NCBI GenBank assembly: GCA_011050085.1 | Contig: DRGL01000036.1 | Span: 62,001-126,000, forward strand | Source of the DNA: Pricia antarctica | GTDB lineage: Bacteria > Bacteroidota > Bacteroidia > Flavobacteriales > Flavobacteriaceae | Length of the DNA: 64,000 nucleotides | Direction of reading: 5' to 3' | Shown: positions 8,968 through 17,012 of the stretch, one piece after another | How positions within the stretch are numbered: the stretch's first letter is position 1 | Layout: each line of letters starts with the position of its first letter | The notes under the pieces: model-generated | Seen by the model: the letters and a program-made list of their open reading frames with translations, nothing else | Databases searched by the model: none | Told to the model about the DNA's origin: nothing | Position numbers and translations under genes: made by a program

Positions 8968-11148
8968 CTACTTAACCTCAGTAATCCGTAAATCCTCAAA
9001 TGTCATGATGTATGAGGATTGGTTAAAATAGCCTTGTTCATCATCTTTAACATAGTCAAATTTGTTTCCGGAATATTCGGTTTCCCCTACATATCTTGAA
9101 ACTTCAATCAAGTCATTTTTATAGGCCAATTTCAACAATAGATCAAATGTAAGGTCAAATCCACGCACGGCATAGCGATCCGGCAGGCTCCCAAAACGTT
9201 TTTCATATCGCCTTGAAAAAGAATTACTCTCTGGCATCCGGTAAACCGAAGGATAGGTAAAACGAAGGTTGGATAGATGCGTACTTGATATCACATCGTT
9301 GTCAAAAGCCGGGGTCTTGTTCGTAGTGAACATTCGCAATTGCAATTTATCCCGTTCCTGCTCTTCAATATCAAGCAAGGCGTTCTGAAAGGAATTTAGA
9401 ATGGATGAAACGCTAGCTACCAATTTAAAATTATTGGTTTCCACGAAAACCCAGTTCTCTACCTCATCTGTGAGATTTGCTTTCAAATCTTCGATTTTAA
9501 TTCCAATATTTTTTTCTTCTTCAATGACTTGGGTCACTTTAGCATCTGGAAACCTTGATAAAATAGAATCTCTTGCTACGATGTTGGTGGAATCTGCTAT
9601 TATGATAACATTTTGACCCTCATATTTTTCTTCAGCAAAATCGAGAATACGCTCACGTAAGACTGCGTTTGACGTATATGAATAAAAAACATTTGAAAGA
9701 CTGAGATCACTGTCTGCGGGTACAGGTGCGATAACCGGGATCTGGTTGCTTTTGCCCCTAACGGCCGTCTCTTTGAGCGAGGCCAAATCCAAAGGCCCTA
9801 TAATGGCGCTCACCGTATTTAAATTTTCCTTTTGAAGGATTTCCTTCGTTTTGGCAAGGCTCAATTGGTTATCATATGTTTTTACATCGACCGATACCCC
9901 AAGATCTGCTATCGAGTCAAGAGCAATCAAAGCACCTGAGTACAAGCCTAGACTATACTTTAAACTATTTCTTTTTTCAATAATATCACTAACTTCCTCC
10001 TTATCTGACAAATTCAATTTATCTAGACGAAAAGGAAACATAAAGATAACTTTTGGCTGGTTCTTTATATCAACACTGTCCGCCAAATTGATTTTATCCA
10101 ATACCAAAGCATTCCGTACCTCAAAATCCCCTTTTTGATCTTTGGGCAATTTTAAGACCATACCCGCCCTTAGACCATCGCTCAAATTCGGATTCAATTC
10201 CAACAATTCTTTATAGTCGAGGCCTAGTTTCCGGGTTAGTGAAAATACCGTCTGTTTTGGCTTGACCTCATAGAAATTAAAATTATCGGTATTCACTTCT
10301 CCGGCGTCTATTTTGACTTGCGGAATACGTATGACCATACCTTCTTTTAGCCCCCCCTTATCGGTAATCTCAGGATTAAGACGCACAATCTCGTCAGACT
10401 TTACACCGAACTTTTGTTCCAATTGATAGAAATTCATCTTGGGGGGTACGGTGTACGAAAGATAAAGCTGTGTTTTCTGATTTTCAAGACTGCTACCGGC
10501 AGGTCTAGGCATTTTTAACTCTTGACCCACCGCCAAATAGTTGGAAGATGATGTTAGCTCAGGATTTAAGGTTAGCATACTGTCAATAGTAATACCATAT
10601 TTATTGGCAATACTCCATCGTGTCTCCTTAGATGCAACGGTGTAGGTTTCAAAATCTTCATCGTTCAGAGCGACCTGTTCAGTCTTGGTTCTACGATATT
10701 GGGGAATTTTCAGGTTCATATTCCTACTCAACTGCGAAGAATATAGTTCGGTATTGTATTTTTTGATCTCGTCTTCAGTAATTCGAAAACGTTGGGCTAT
10801 ACCATATAAGGTTTCCCGTTTTCTTACTCTATGCGACGTAAAACTTATAGGCTCTTCGCTTTGGATTACGCTATCTTTCGAAGCTGATGATATTCCTGTT
10901 TGTTTTGCATTAGAGGGCTTTGCTCCCCTTGGAATTACAAGAACAGTATTGGGCTTCAAAGTAGTGCCTTCCCCAATTTCTTTATTATAGCTAAGGATAG
11001 TAGCCGTGTCAACGTTATATTGTCTTGAAATACTGGTCAAGGTCTCACCTTGTTTAACAGCATGGGTCGTGAACTTCTGCGCCTTGCAACTTGACAAAGC
11101 AATTGTGAATAACGATACTATAATTAGATGTTTGAAATATCGGTGCAT
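8968..11148 (-). CDS. Lipoprotein with five LysM domains and a PBP1-type ligand-binding domain
   Basis: This 726-residue exported lipoprotein has the lipobox ALSSCKAQ, with Cys near residue 20. Five LysM repeats follow at roughly 30-75, 105-150, 167-212, 228-275 and 288-335 (for example VKQGETLTSISRQYNVD and VKPKQTVFSLTRKLGLD). LysM binds peptidoglycan glycans. The remaining half (about 365-715) is a type 1 periplasmic-binding fold like the Leu/Ile/Val-binding or LpoA-type domain (PKVIFMFPFRLDKLN, GLYSGALIALDSI). The architecture suggests a wall-anchored factor that senses or stimulates peptidoglycan synthesis; this is inferred from the LpoA analogy. It is 37 bases downstream of guaA and probably shares its transcript. 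Confidence 0.88.
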   Translation of the reverse strand: MHRYFKHLIIVSLFTIALSSCKAQKFTTHAVKQGETLTSISRQYNVDTATILSYNKEIGEGTTLKPNTVLVIPRGAKPSNAKQTGISSASKDSVIQSEEPISFTSHRVRKRETLYGIAQRFRITEDEIKKYNTELYSSQLSRNMNLKIPQYRRTKTEQVALNDEDFETYTVASKETRWSIANKYGITIDSMLTLNPELTSSSNYLAVGQELKMPRPAGSSLENQKTQLYLSYTVPPKMNFYQLEQKFGVKSDEIVRLNPEITDKGGLKEGMVIRIPQVKIDAGEVNTDNFNFYEVKPKQTVFSLTRKLGLDYKELLELNPNLSDGLRAGMVLKLPKDQKGDFEVRNALVLDKINLADSVDIKNQPKVIFMFPFRLDKLNLSDKEEVSDIIEKRNSLKYSLGLYSGALIALDSIADLGVSVDVKTYDNQLSLAKTKEILQKENLNTVSAIIGPLDLASLKETAVRGKSNQIPVIAPVPADSDLSLSNVFYSYTSNAVLRERILDFAEEKYEGQNVIIIADSTNIVARDSILSRFPDAKVTQVIEEEKNIGIKIEDLKANLTDEVENWVFVETNNFKLVASVSSILNSFQNALLDIEEQERDKLQLRMFTTNKTPAFDNDVISSTHLSNLRFTYPSVYRMPESNSFSRRYEKRFGSLPDRYAVRGFDLTFDLLLKLAYKNDLIEVSRYVGETEYSGNKFDYVKDDEQGYFNQSSYIMTFEDLRITEVK

Positions 11149-11185
11149 TGAATAAATAATAAGTACTATATTAATTTTTTTTTGG

Positions 11186-12718
11186 TTACTCCCACTCTAT
11201 CGTCGCCGGCGGTTTCGAACTGATATCGTAAACCACTCTATTCACTCCCGGCACTTTATTAATTATATCGTTGGACACCTTTTGCAAAAACTCATAGGGC
11301 AAGTTGACCCAATCAGCCGTCATACCATCTGTACTTTCAACAGCCCGTAAAGCTACACATTTTTCGTAGGTTCTTTCATCGCCCATGACCCCAACGCTAT
11401 TTACGGGTAAAAGCATGGCTCCGGCCTGCCAAACCGTATCGTAGAGATCCCAATCGCGCAAACCTTTAATAAAAATGTAATCTACTTCTTGAAGAATGGC
11501 CACTTTTTCTCGAGTGATATCACCGAGAATTCGAATCGCCAAACCGGGTCCCGGAAAGGGATGCCTTCCCAAGCGTTCATCTTCGATGGCCATGCTTTTT
11601 CCTACCCTGCGTACCTCATCTTTAAATAGCATTTTCAGTGGCTCTACCACTTTTAATTTCATAAAATCCGGTAACCCACCAACATTGTGATGGCTTTTTA
11701 TGGTTGCGGATGGTCCGCCATTGACCGAAACCGACTCAATAACATCAGGATAAATAGTTCCTTGGGCCAACCATTTGGCATCATCAACCAAATGGGCTTC
11801 ATCGTCAAAAACTTCTATGAACACCCTACCAATAATTTTTCGTTTCTTTTCGGGATCGCTTTCTCCCTCCAAAGCATTCAAGAAACGATCGGAAGCATCT
11901 ACGCCTTTGACATTAAGGCCCATATGCTCATATTGGTCAAGTACTTCTTCAAACTCGTTTTTCCGCAACAATCCATTATTGACAAAGATACAGTGCAAAT
12001 GTTTTCCTATGGCCTTATGCAAAAGCACAGCAGCAACTGTCGAGTCAACCCCTCCAGATAGGCCCAGAATAACTTTATCCTCTCCTATTTTCTGTCTTAA
12101 CTCGGCAACAGTGACATCCACAAAGGCATCCGGTGTCCATGTTTGTTCTAGTCCCGCAATGTTGATTAGAAAGTTTTCAAGTAGCTTCTTTCCGTCTTTG
12201 GTATGATAAACTTCTGGATGAAATTGAATACCATAAGTATCCTCGCCCTCAATTTTATAGGCCGCATATTCTACATCATGGGTACTAGCAAGTACAGAGG
12301 CATTTTCCGGAAGTTTTTTAATAGTATCGCTATGGCTCATCCACACCTGGCTGCCTTTGGAAATGGAATTGAAGAAAGGCTCAGCGGATTTGATATACGA
12401 TAGGTTGGCTCTTCCATACTCCCTAGTGTTTGATTTTTCAACACTACCCCCATTAAAATGCACCAAGTACTGCGCGCCATAACATACGGCCAGTAATGGT
12501 TTTTTACCTTTAATTTTTGAAAGGTCGGGATGCGGTGCATCTTCCGCCCGCACAGAAAAGGGAGAACCCGATAGAATTACCGCTTTATAGCTTGAAAGGT
12601 CTTCGGGTAGCTTATTATACGGCTTTATCTCACAGTAAATATTCAATTCACGTACACGCCTAGCTATTAGCTGAGTATACTGTGAACCGAAATCAAGAAT
12701 CAGGACATTATTTTGCAT
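11186..12718 (-). CDS. guaA: GMP synthase (glutamine-hydrolysing)
   Basis: It converts XMP to GMP with ATP and glutamine. From the start used here ([20 protein letters not shown]) it has 510 residues, the family length; an in-frame ATG 78 bases further upstream would add 26 unconserved basic residues and is rejected. The class I amidotransferase domain has the nucleophile in [14 protein letters not shown] (CYGAQ, where CYGMQ is more common) and its HPE triad in [10 protein letters not shown]. The ATP pyrophosphatase P-loop is [18 protein letters not shown]. The C-terminal dimerisation domain ends [13 protein letters not shown]. The LysM lipoprotein gene follows 37 bases on. Confidence 0.97.
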   Translation of the reverse strand: MQNNVLILDFGSQYTQLIARRVRELNIYCEIKPYNKLPEDLSSYKAVILSGSPFSVRAEDAPHPDLSKIKGKKPLLAVCYGAQYLVHFNGGSVEKSNTREYGRANLSYIKSAEPFFNSISKGSQVWMSHSDTIKKLPENASVLASTHDVEYAAYKIEGEDTYGIQFHPEVYHTKDGKKLLENFLINIAGLEQTWTPDAFVDVTVAELRQKIGEDKVILGLSGGVDSTVAAVLLHKAIGKHLHCIFVNNGLLRKNEFEEVLDQYEHMGLNVKGVDASDRFLNALEGESDPEKKRKIIGRVFIEVFDDEAHLVDDAKWLAQGTIYPDVIESVSVNGGPSATIKSHHNVGGLPDFMKLKVVEPLKMLFKDEVRRVGKSMAIEDERLGRHPFPGPGLAIRILGDITREKVAILQEVDYIFIKGLRDWDLYDTVWQAGAMLLPVNSVGVMGDERTYEKCVALRAVESTDGMTADWVNLPYEFLQKVSNDIINKVPGVNRVVYDISSKPPATIEWE

Positions 12719-12992
12719 GCGCAAAAATAGGTAATTACGGATTTTTGGGAAGGGTCTTTTTACATATTTATAACCAAATTTCAACATGAGGCGCAAGCTG
12801 AAGGCAACCCGTTAAAATCGTCAAGGATTTCTAGCGTTAAAATCAATAAAATTTCAGCCCAAATTTTGGAATAAAAATGATTTACAGAGCAACATCTTTC
12901 CCAGTTTCAGAAATCAAAAGATAAAAATATGTATTTAAACCAGTGGGAATTGGAAATACTTAAAACAAAAATTTTTAGTTTAATTAATAACA

Positions 12993-13067
12993 TATAAGTT
13001 ACTGGTAACATGCAAATTGCAATCCTTCCTACAAAGCGTTAAAAGTACTTATATGGAGTAACTTATA
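12993..13067. repeat. Inverted repeat, 11-bp arms
   Basis: TATAAGTTACT (12993-13003) and its exact complement AGTAACTTATA (13057-13067) are 53 bases apart. No gene or T run is attached. It could be a chance match in AT-rich DNA or the edge of a lost element. Confidence 0.3.
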
Positions 13068-13393
13068 CATGAATTTGCAGATATAAGCCTTACAGAAATT
13101 TAATTCTATTATGGTATCATATATACTTGACTTAAACCTTTTCATTACAAATATAGGATTGATTATTCATTGGCTATATGACTCTATTGAAATGTTCATT
13201 AGGGTTCTATAAATTACATTAAAGTAATTCGTCTATAAATTAAAAGCTTATCCCACTATACTCAAATCATCATAAATTCATTACATTCTAATGATAAATA
13301 AGTCCACCCCTTTTAAAGAAAAAAAATTTAAATATTCCTTTTGTCGATGACAAATGATAGTTTACTAATCCAACCCTACCTATCCAATTTTGA

Positions 13394-13876
13394 ATGGTAA
13401 ATATTGTTATTGATGGCAATAATTTCCATGATTGCATCTTCCGTATATCGACAAGCTTATTTCAATCGAAAAACCTAAAGATACTTTTACCAAATGCAAA
13501 CATTTGAACTAACAATGGATGTATAAAACGTGGGAGCGAAATAAAATCTTAGAAAACAGATAAATTTAATTCTTGTTATTTTTCTCAAAAAAACTCCAGC
13601 AAGAAAGGCAATAGTGTAGATTTTAGTGTTCGATTAATTTTGAAAAAGGAGTTTACCCCAGCTTTGAGCATTTTTAATGGGAAGCTATGTTATCAACAAT
13701 TAAAATTAATTTACGAACGGGGAGAAAGTCAAAGCTTAAAGACTATATAAATCTATACCAACGATAGCATCTTGAAGCCATGTCTTTTAGAATTCCTAAG
13801 TCAGCTTATTACTTTTGTTACAAATACGCCAGAAAGTGGAATATATGAGGTTGTGGATATGGGATTAATAGGATAG
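13394..13876 (+). pseudogene. Decayed gene of unknown function
   Basis: From ATG 13394 one frame runs about 160 codons to TAG 13874, with three internal stops (TGA 13505, TAG 13550, TAA 13748) where about eleven would be expected in such AT-rich DNA. The pieces look protein-like: VNIVIDGNNFHDCIFRIS, VDFSVRLILKKEFTPALSIF, YQQLKLIYERGESQSL. No family is recognised. It could be a chance low-stop frame, so confidence is modest. Confidence 0.35.
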
Positions 13877-14049
13877 CGGATGTGGTAGCTAAATTTATAT
13901 AGATTACTAAAACTTTAATTTTAAATACATATAGTTATAATATCTAGCTTTTAAAATCAATACCAACACCGGTAAAATTTATGATGGAAAACCAGTTAAC
14001 ATCAATTCTGAATCCATGAGATAGAACAAATAACCATGAAATTAAAGGA

Positions 14050-14150
14050 AGCTTAATAAAAAATGAAGTCCGGGCTACCAAACCCGGACTTCTCATCAAA
14101 ATCAAAAAAACCAACCTAAACACATAAACTCTTTACTTCTTTTTCAATGC
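14050..14150 (-). ncRNA. Candidate small RNA, copy 1 of a two-copy intergenic element
   Basis: On the minus strand an AT-rich leader contains TTTATGTGTTTAGGTTGG (about 14110-14127) and runs into a strong hairpin and T run (14065-14092). A similar layout, TTTATTGGTTAGGTTG then an unrelated hairpin and T-rich tail, is found at 58812-58930. Upstream of the motif both copies also share TGAAAAAGAA-like bases. Conserved leader with a conserved position but changed sequence of the hairpin is what a small RNA or leader family would show. The ends are approximate and no promoter is clear. Confidence 0.35.
14065..14092 (-). terminator. Minus-strand intrinsic terminator
   Basis: A 10-bp GC-rich stem (GAAGTCCGGG/CCCGGACTTC) with an 8-base loop is followed on the minus strand by ATTTTTTATT. 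There is no T run on the plus side. No protein gene ends nearby on the minus strand, which supports a short noncoding transcript. Confidence 0.75.
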
Positions 14151-14406
14151 AATTTTTTTATATAACAATGCACTATTTAATTACCCTACTTCACTTTTGG
14201 ACTTTTTTGCAAATTTCTTTTATAGTGGGTAATAAATATTCAAATCACATTACCAATATGGAAAAAATAATTTCATAACTAATTGTTTATCAATAAGTAG
14301 TGCTTTTAAAAAATCCAAATTAGAATATTTACTTTCAGGCGACATATGTTAGTACTGTTCACAGATATTGATTACCGCGAAACCTTGGCCTATCTTTACA
14401 AAAGCA

Positions 14407-14967
14407 ATGATTCAAAATAATATGACCGAAACCTTTTTTACGGAACTAGAACTTGAACTAAGAAAGGGGACATCCAAAAAAGGACACCCGTTTCGTTACT
14501 TTACATTGGCAACTATAGGCCAAGGCAACATCGCAAGACTGCGTACGGTTGTGCTAAGAAGGGTATCCGAAGATTTCAAATTGATTTTTTATACAGATAG
14601 AAGGTCAAAGAAAATTGAGCATATCAAAGAGAATAGCAAAGTCAGTCTCTTGTTTTATCACCCCAAACAACTTTTACAATTAAAAATTGAAGGTAAGGCC
14701 GAAATTATATCCGATTCCGAAGCGCTGCAAAAATATTGGAGTGGAGTTCAGCCAACAAGTCGAAAGGACTATACGACGAGTAACGCCCCCGGAACTCCTA
14801 TATCCAATCCTGATACTGTAGAATATCTTGAGGATAAGAATTACTTCACCATCATCGAAGTCACGCTATCAAAAATCGAATATTTGAAATTGAAAAGGCC
14901 GAACCATCTGCGTATTTTATTTTCAAAAGGAGATGGTGACTGGGATGGGGAGTTTTTGGTGCCTTGA
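14407..14967 (+). CDS. Pyridoxamine 5'-phosphate oxidase family protein
   Basis: This is an FMN-binding split-barrel protein of 186 residues from ATG 14407; an in-frame ATG at 14368 and one at 14422 are alternatives, and the first conserved segment begins soon after. PNPOx-like features are RYFTLATIGQGNIARLRTVV, LIFYTDRRSKKIEHIKEN and VSLLFYHPKQLLQLKIEGKA. The end (YLKLKRPNHLRILFSKGDGD) is close in style to the second PNPOx domain but lacks the typical PdxH C-terminal RxWxR-like signature. It is therefore more likely an uncharacterised flavin-binding relative common in flavobacteria than PdxH itself. It stands alone upstream of the T6SS island. Confidence 0.8.
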   Translation: MIQNNMTETFFTELELELRKGTSKKGHPFRYFTLATIGQGNIARLRTVVLRRVSEDFKLIFYTDRRSKKIEHIKENSKVSLLFYHPKQLLQLKIEGKAEIISDSEALQKYWSGVQPTSRKDYTTSNAPGTPISNPDTVEYLEDKNYFTIIEVTLSKIEYLKLKRPNHLRILFSKGDGDWDGEFLVP

Positions 14968-15209
14968 TGGCATAGTCAAATATCAAACTTTACATTGATG
15001 ACTAAGAAAATCGAGGATTTCAGGCTTTCTTCCATTTCCAAACTTCGTTAATCAAAATTCAGTATTTCTCTTAAAACTTTGGTTTTTGAACGAAAAAACT
15101 TACCATCCGACCTCTGAATATACCAAACCTTCACCCGTTAGCGTTGGGTTTTTACGGCTTTAATTGTTTTGCAACTGATAAGGCCTCAAACCTTTAAGCT
15201 ACAAAACCC

Positions 15210-17003
15210 ATGTCGAATCCCATTACCCCCAAGCTTTTTCTTGACGGCGAAGACTTTCTGCCCAATCACGGCTATAGTGCTAGGGTCGAACAATCCCTCG
15301 GCGGGCACAGCAGCTTCAGCATCTCCTTTCCAGCTAACGCAACCGAAACCTATGCCGGCGCACTGATGGAGAACACCATTGGGTTCATCGGCAAGCGTAT
15401 GTCAATAAGCCTCGATGACGGGGCTATGGAATACACCGGTCTGGTCACCTCTGTCGATTTGCAAAAAGGTATGGGCGCAGGGGGCATAATGGTTGTTTCT
15501 GGACAAGGACCCTCAGTTCTATTGGCAAATTCGGTGCAGTGCCTCAGTTACCCAGAGGGAACTATGCTATCTCAAGTGGTTTCCGCTACAATAGAGGGCC
15601 ATTCCACTGAAATACTTAGCGCCGTTATGGGCTCAGGCACTGATATTGCGCTACCCTACACCGTTCAGTACAATGAGACCGACTTTTCATTTTTACAGCG
15701 GCTGTGTCGACGCTACGGCCTCTGGTTTTACCACAACGGACAAGACTATTGCATCGGGCGGAGCGGCGGTGAACGAATAGAGGGTACCTACGGTGTTGAC
15801 GTCACTTCTTTCAACCTTTCTACCTCCTTACGTGAGAGCGTTCCAGAATTCAGCGGCCATGACTGGATGAACGATACCCTTTTCGAAACACCCTCGTCCT
15901 CGGCATCACCGAAGTCGGGACATCCCTATTTCGACCGAGTGAAACAAGAATCGAACCTAAATTTTTCCAAAAAGGGAAATTACGACTACACCTCCGGCCA
16001 ACACGAGTTCAGTCGACAGGACGGCATGGATGCTGCTGCCAAAGTTAGTGCCCTAAGCGCTACCGCAAATATGATAACCGCTTCGGGTGTCTCAGGGCTC
16101 GTGAACCTTCGCATCGGGGACATCCTTGCCCTTGAAGGAATCGATTTCTCCGACGCCTCCGAAAGGCACATCTTCGGTAGTTACGATATCACCAAAATAA
16201 CGCACAGCTTCGACCACAGCGGGCAATATCAAAACCGTTTCGAGGCGGTTACAGCGGACACCGAGCATCCGCCATCTTCCGACTTTTCAGCTGCGCCAAG
16301 CGCTGTCGACCAGCGCGGACTTGTGATTGACAACATTGACCCCGAAGGGCTGGGTCGCGTCAAGGTCCAGTTTCCTTGGCAAAAACAAATAAGCCAGTCT
16401 ACGCCTTGGATAAAGATGTCGACCCCATACGGCGGAAGTGGTAGAGGCTTCTACTTCATCCCCGAGAAGGGCGAGGAAGTGCTGGTAGGCTTTGAGGGCA
16501 TGAACCCTGAGAAACCGTATGTAGTCGGTGGCGGGTACAGTGCTTCCGCCAAAAGTGGGTTCGCCGACAGTGAGAACAATATCAAAGCCATCAGAACACG
16601 AAGTGGCCATACCATTGAACTAAACGATACGGAGGGCGGGGAAATGATTACCATCAACGATAAGGAAGGTAATAGCATTCACATCAACACTTCTAAAGGA
16701 AAAATGGTGTTTACCGCAAATGGCGATATGGAGTTTAATGCGAAGAACGTACGATTTAATGTTCAGGAGGATATGGATTTGGAAATTGGGGGGAATAAAA
16801 CTGAAAATATTTCAGGAAAGATTGAGATTTCTGCAGAAAATAGTATTGAGAACGTAGATAAATCAAAGAGAATACATATTGGCAAAAAATTGGAGCAAGT
16901 TTCGGGTGAGCTAATCGTAAAAACAACACAAGGTAAAATGTTGTTCGATGGTAAGGGCAAGGTAGCCCTTCAGAGTAAAGAGAAAGTGTCCTACGGACGA
17001 TAA
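15210..17003 (+). CDS. vgrG: T6SS spike protein VgrG
   Basis: VgrG trimers form the tip of the type VI secretion needle and carry effectors. The 597-residue protein shows the gp27-like base (residues 1 to about 360, with FLQRLCRRYGLWFYHNGQDY), then the gp5 OB fold (GLVIDNIDPEGLGRVKVQFP) and the signature TPWIKMSTPYGGSGRGFYFIP with PEKGEEVLVGFEGMNPEKPY. Last comes the beta-helix of repeated short strands, starting near IKAIRTRSGHTIELND. Base composition is high (32 of 60 GC at 15241-15300) until about 16,650, then falls sharply (18 of 60 at 16801-16860), so the C-terminal 115 residues or so belong compositionally with the effector behind it. The effector gene starts 9 bases after the stop. No T6SS sheath, baseplate or tube genes are in the window, so this is an orphan vgrG. 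Confidence 0.95.
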   Translation: MSNPITPKLFLDGEDFLPNHGYSARVEQSLGGHSSFSISFPANATETYAGALMENTIGFIGKRMSISLDDGAMEYTGLVTSVDLQKGMGAGGIMVVSGQGPSVLLANSVQCLSYPEGTMLSQVVSATIEGHSTEILSAVMGSGTDIALPYTVQYNETDFSFLQRLCRRYGLWFYHNGQDYCIGRSGGERIEGTYGVDVTSFNLSTSLRESVPEFSGHDWMNDTLFETPSSSASPKSGHPYFDRVKQESNLNFSKKGNYDYTSGQHEFSRQDGMDAAAKVSALSATANMITASGVSGLVNLRIGDILALEGIDFSDASERHIFGSYDITKITHSFDHSGQYQNRFEAVTADTEHPPSSDFSAAPSAVDQRGLVIDNIDPEGLGRVKVQFPWQKQISQSTPWIKMSTPYGGSGRGFYFIPEKGEEVLVGFEGMNPEKPYVVGGGYSASAKSGFADSENNIKAIRTRSGHTIELNDTEGGEMITINDKEGNSIHINTSKGKMVFTANGDMEFNAKNVRFNVQEDMDLEIGGNKTENISGKIEISAENSIENVDKSKRIHIGKKLEQVSGELIVKTTQGKMLFDGKGKVALQSKEKVSYGR

Positions 17004-17012
17004 ACAATCGAT

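Larger units (their letters stand above)
12719..14406. other. AT-rich 1.7 kb gap between divergent genes
   Basis: No intact gene is seen between guaA (minus) and the PNPOx-like gene (plus). The gap holds an 11-bp inverted repeat (12993-13067), a decayed reading frame (13394-13876) and a minus-strand candidate small RNA with terminator (14050-14150). The rest is very AT-rich with stops in all frames. Confidence 0.6.

Noticed and set aside
12719-12796. N-terminal extension of guaA
   Set aside because: The 26 added residues are basic and unlike GMP synthase; the family starts at the [11 protein letters not shown] segment.
12993-13067. Ends of an insertion sequence
   Set aside because: The inverted arms enclose only 53 bases, with no transposase or target duplication.
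15120-15155. Terminator ahead of vgrG
   Set aside because: The ACCC/GGGT stem is too short to count, although a T run follows.
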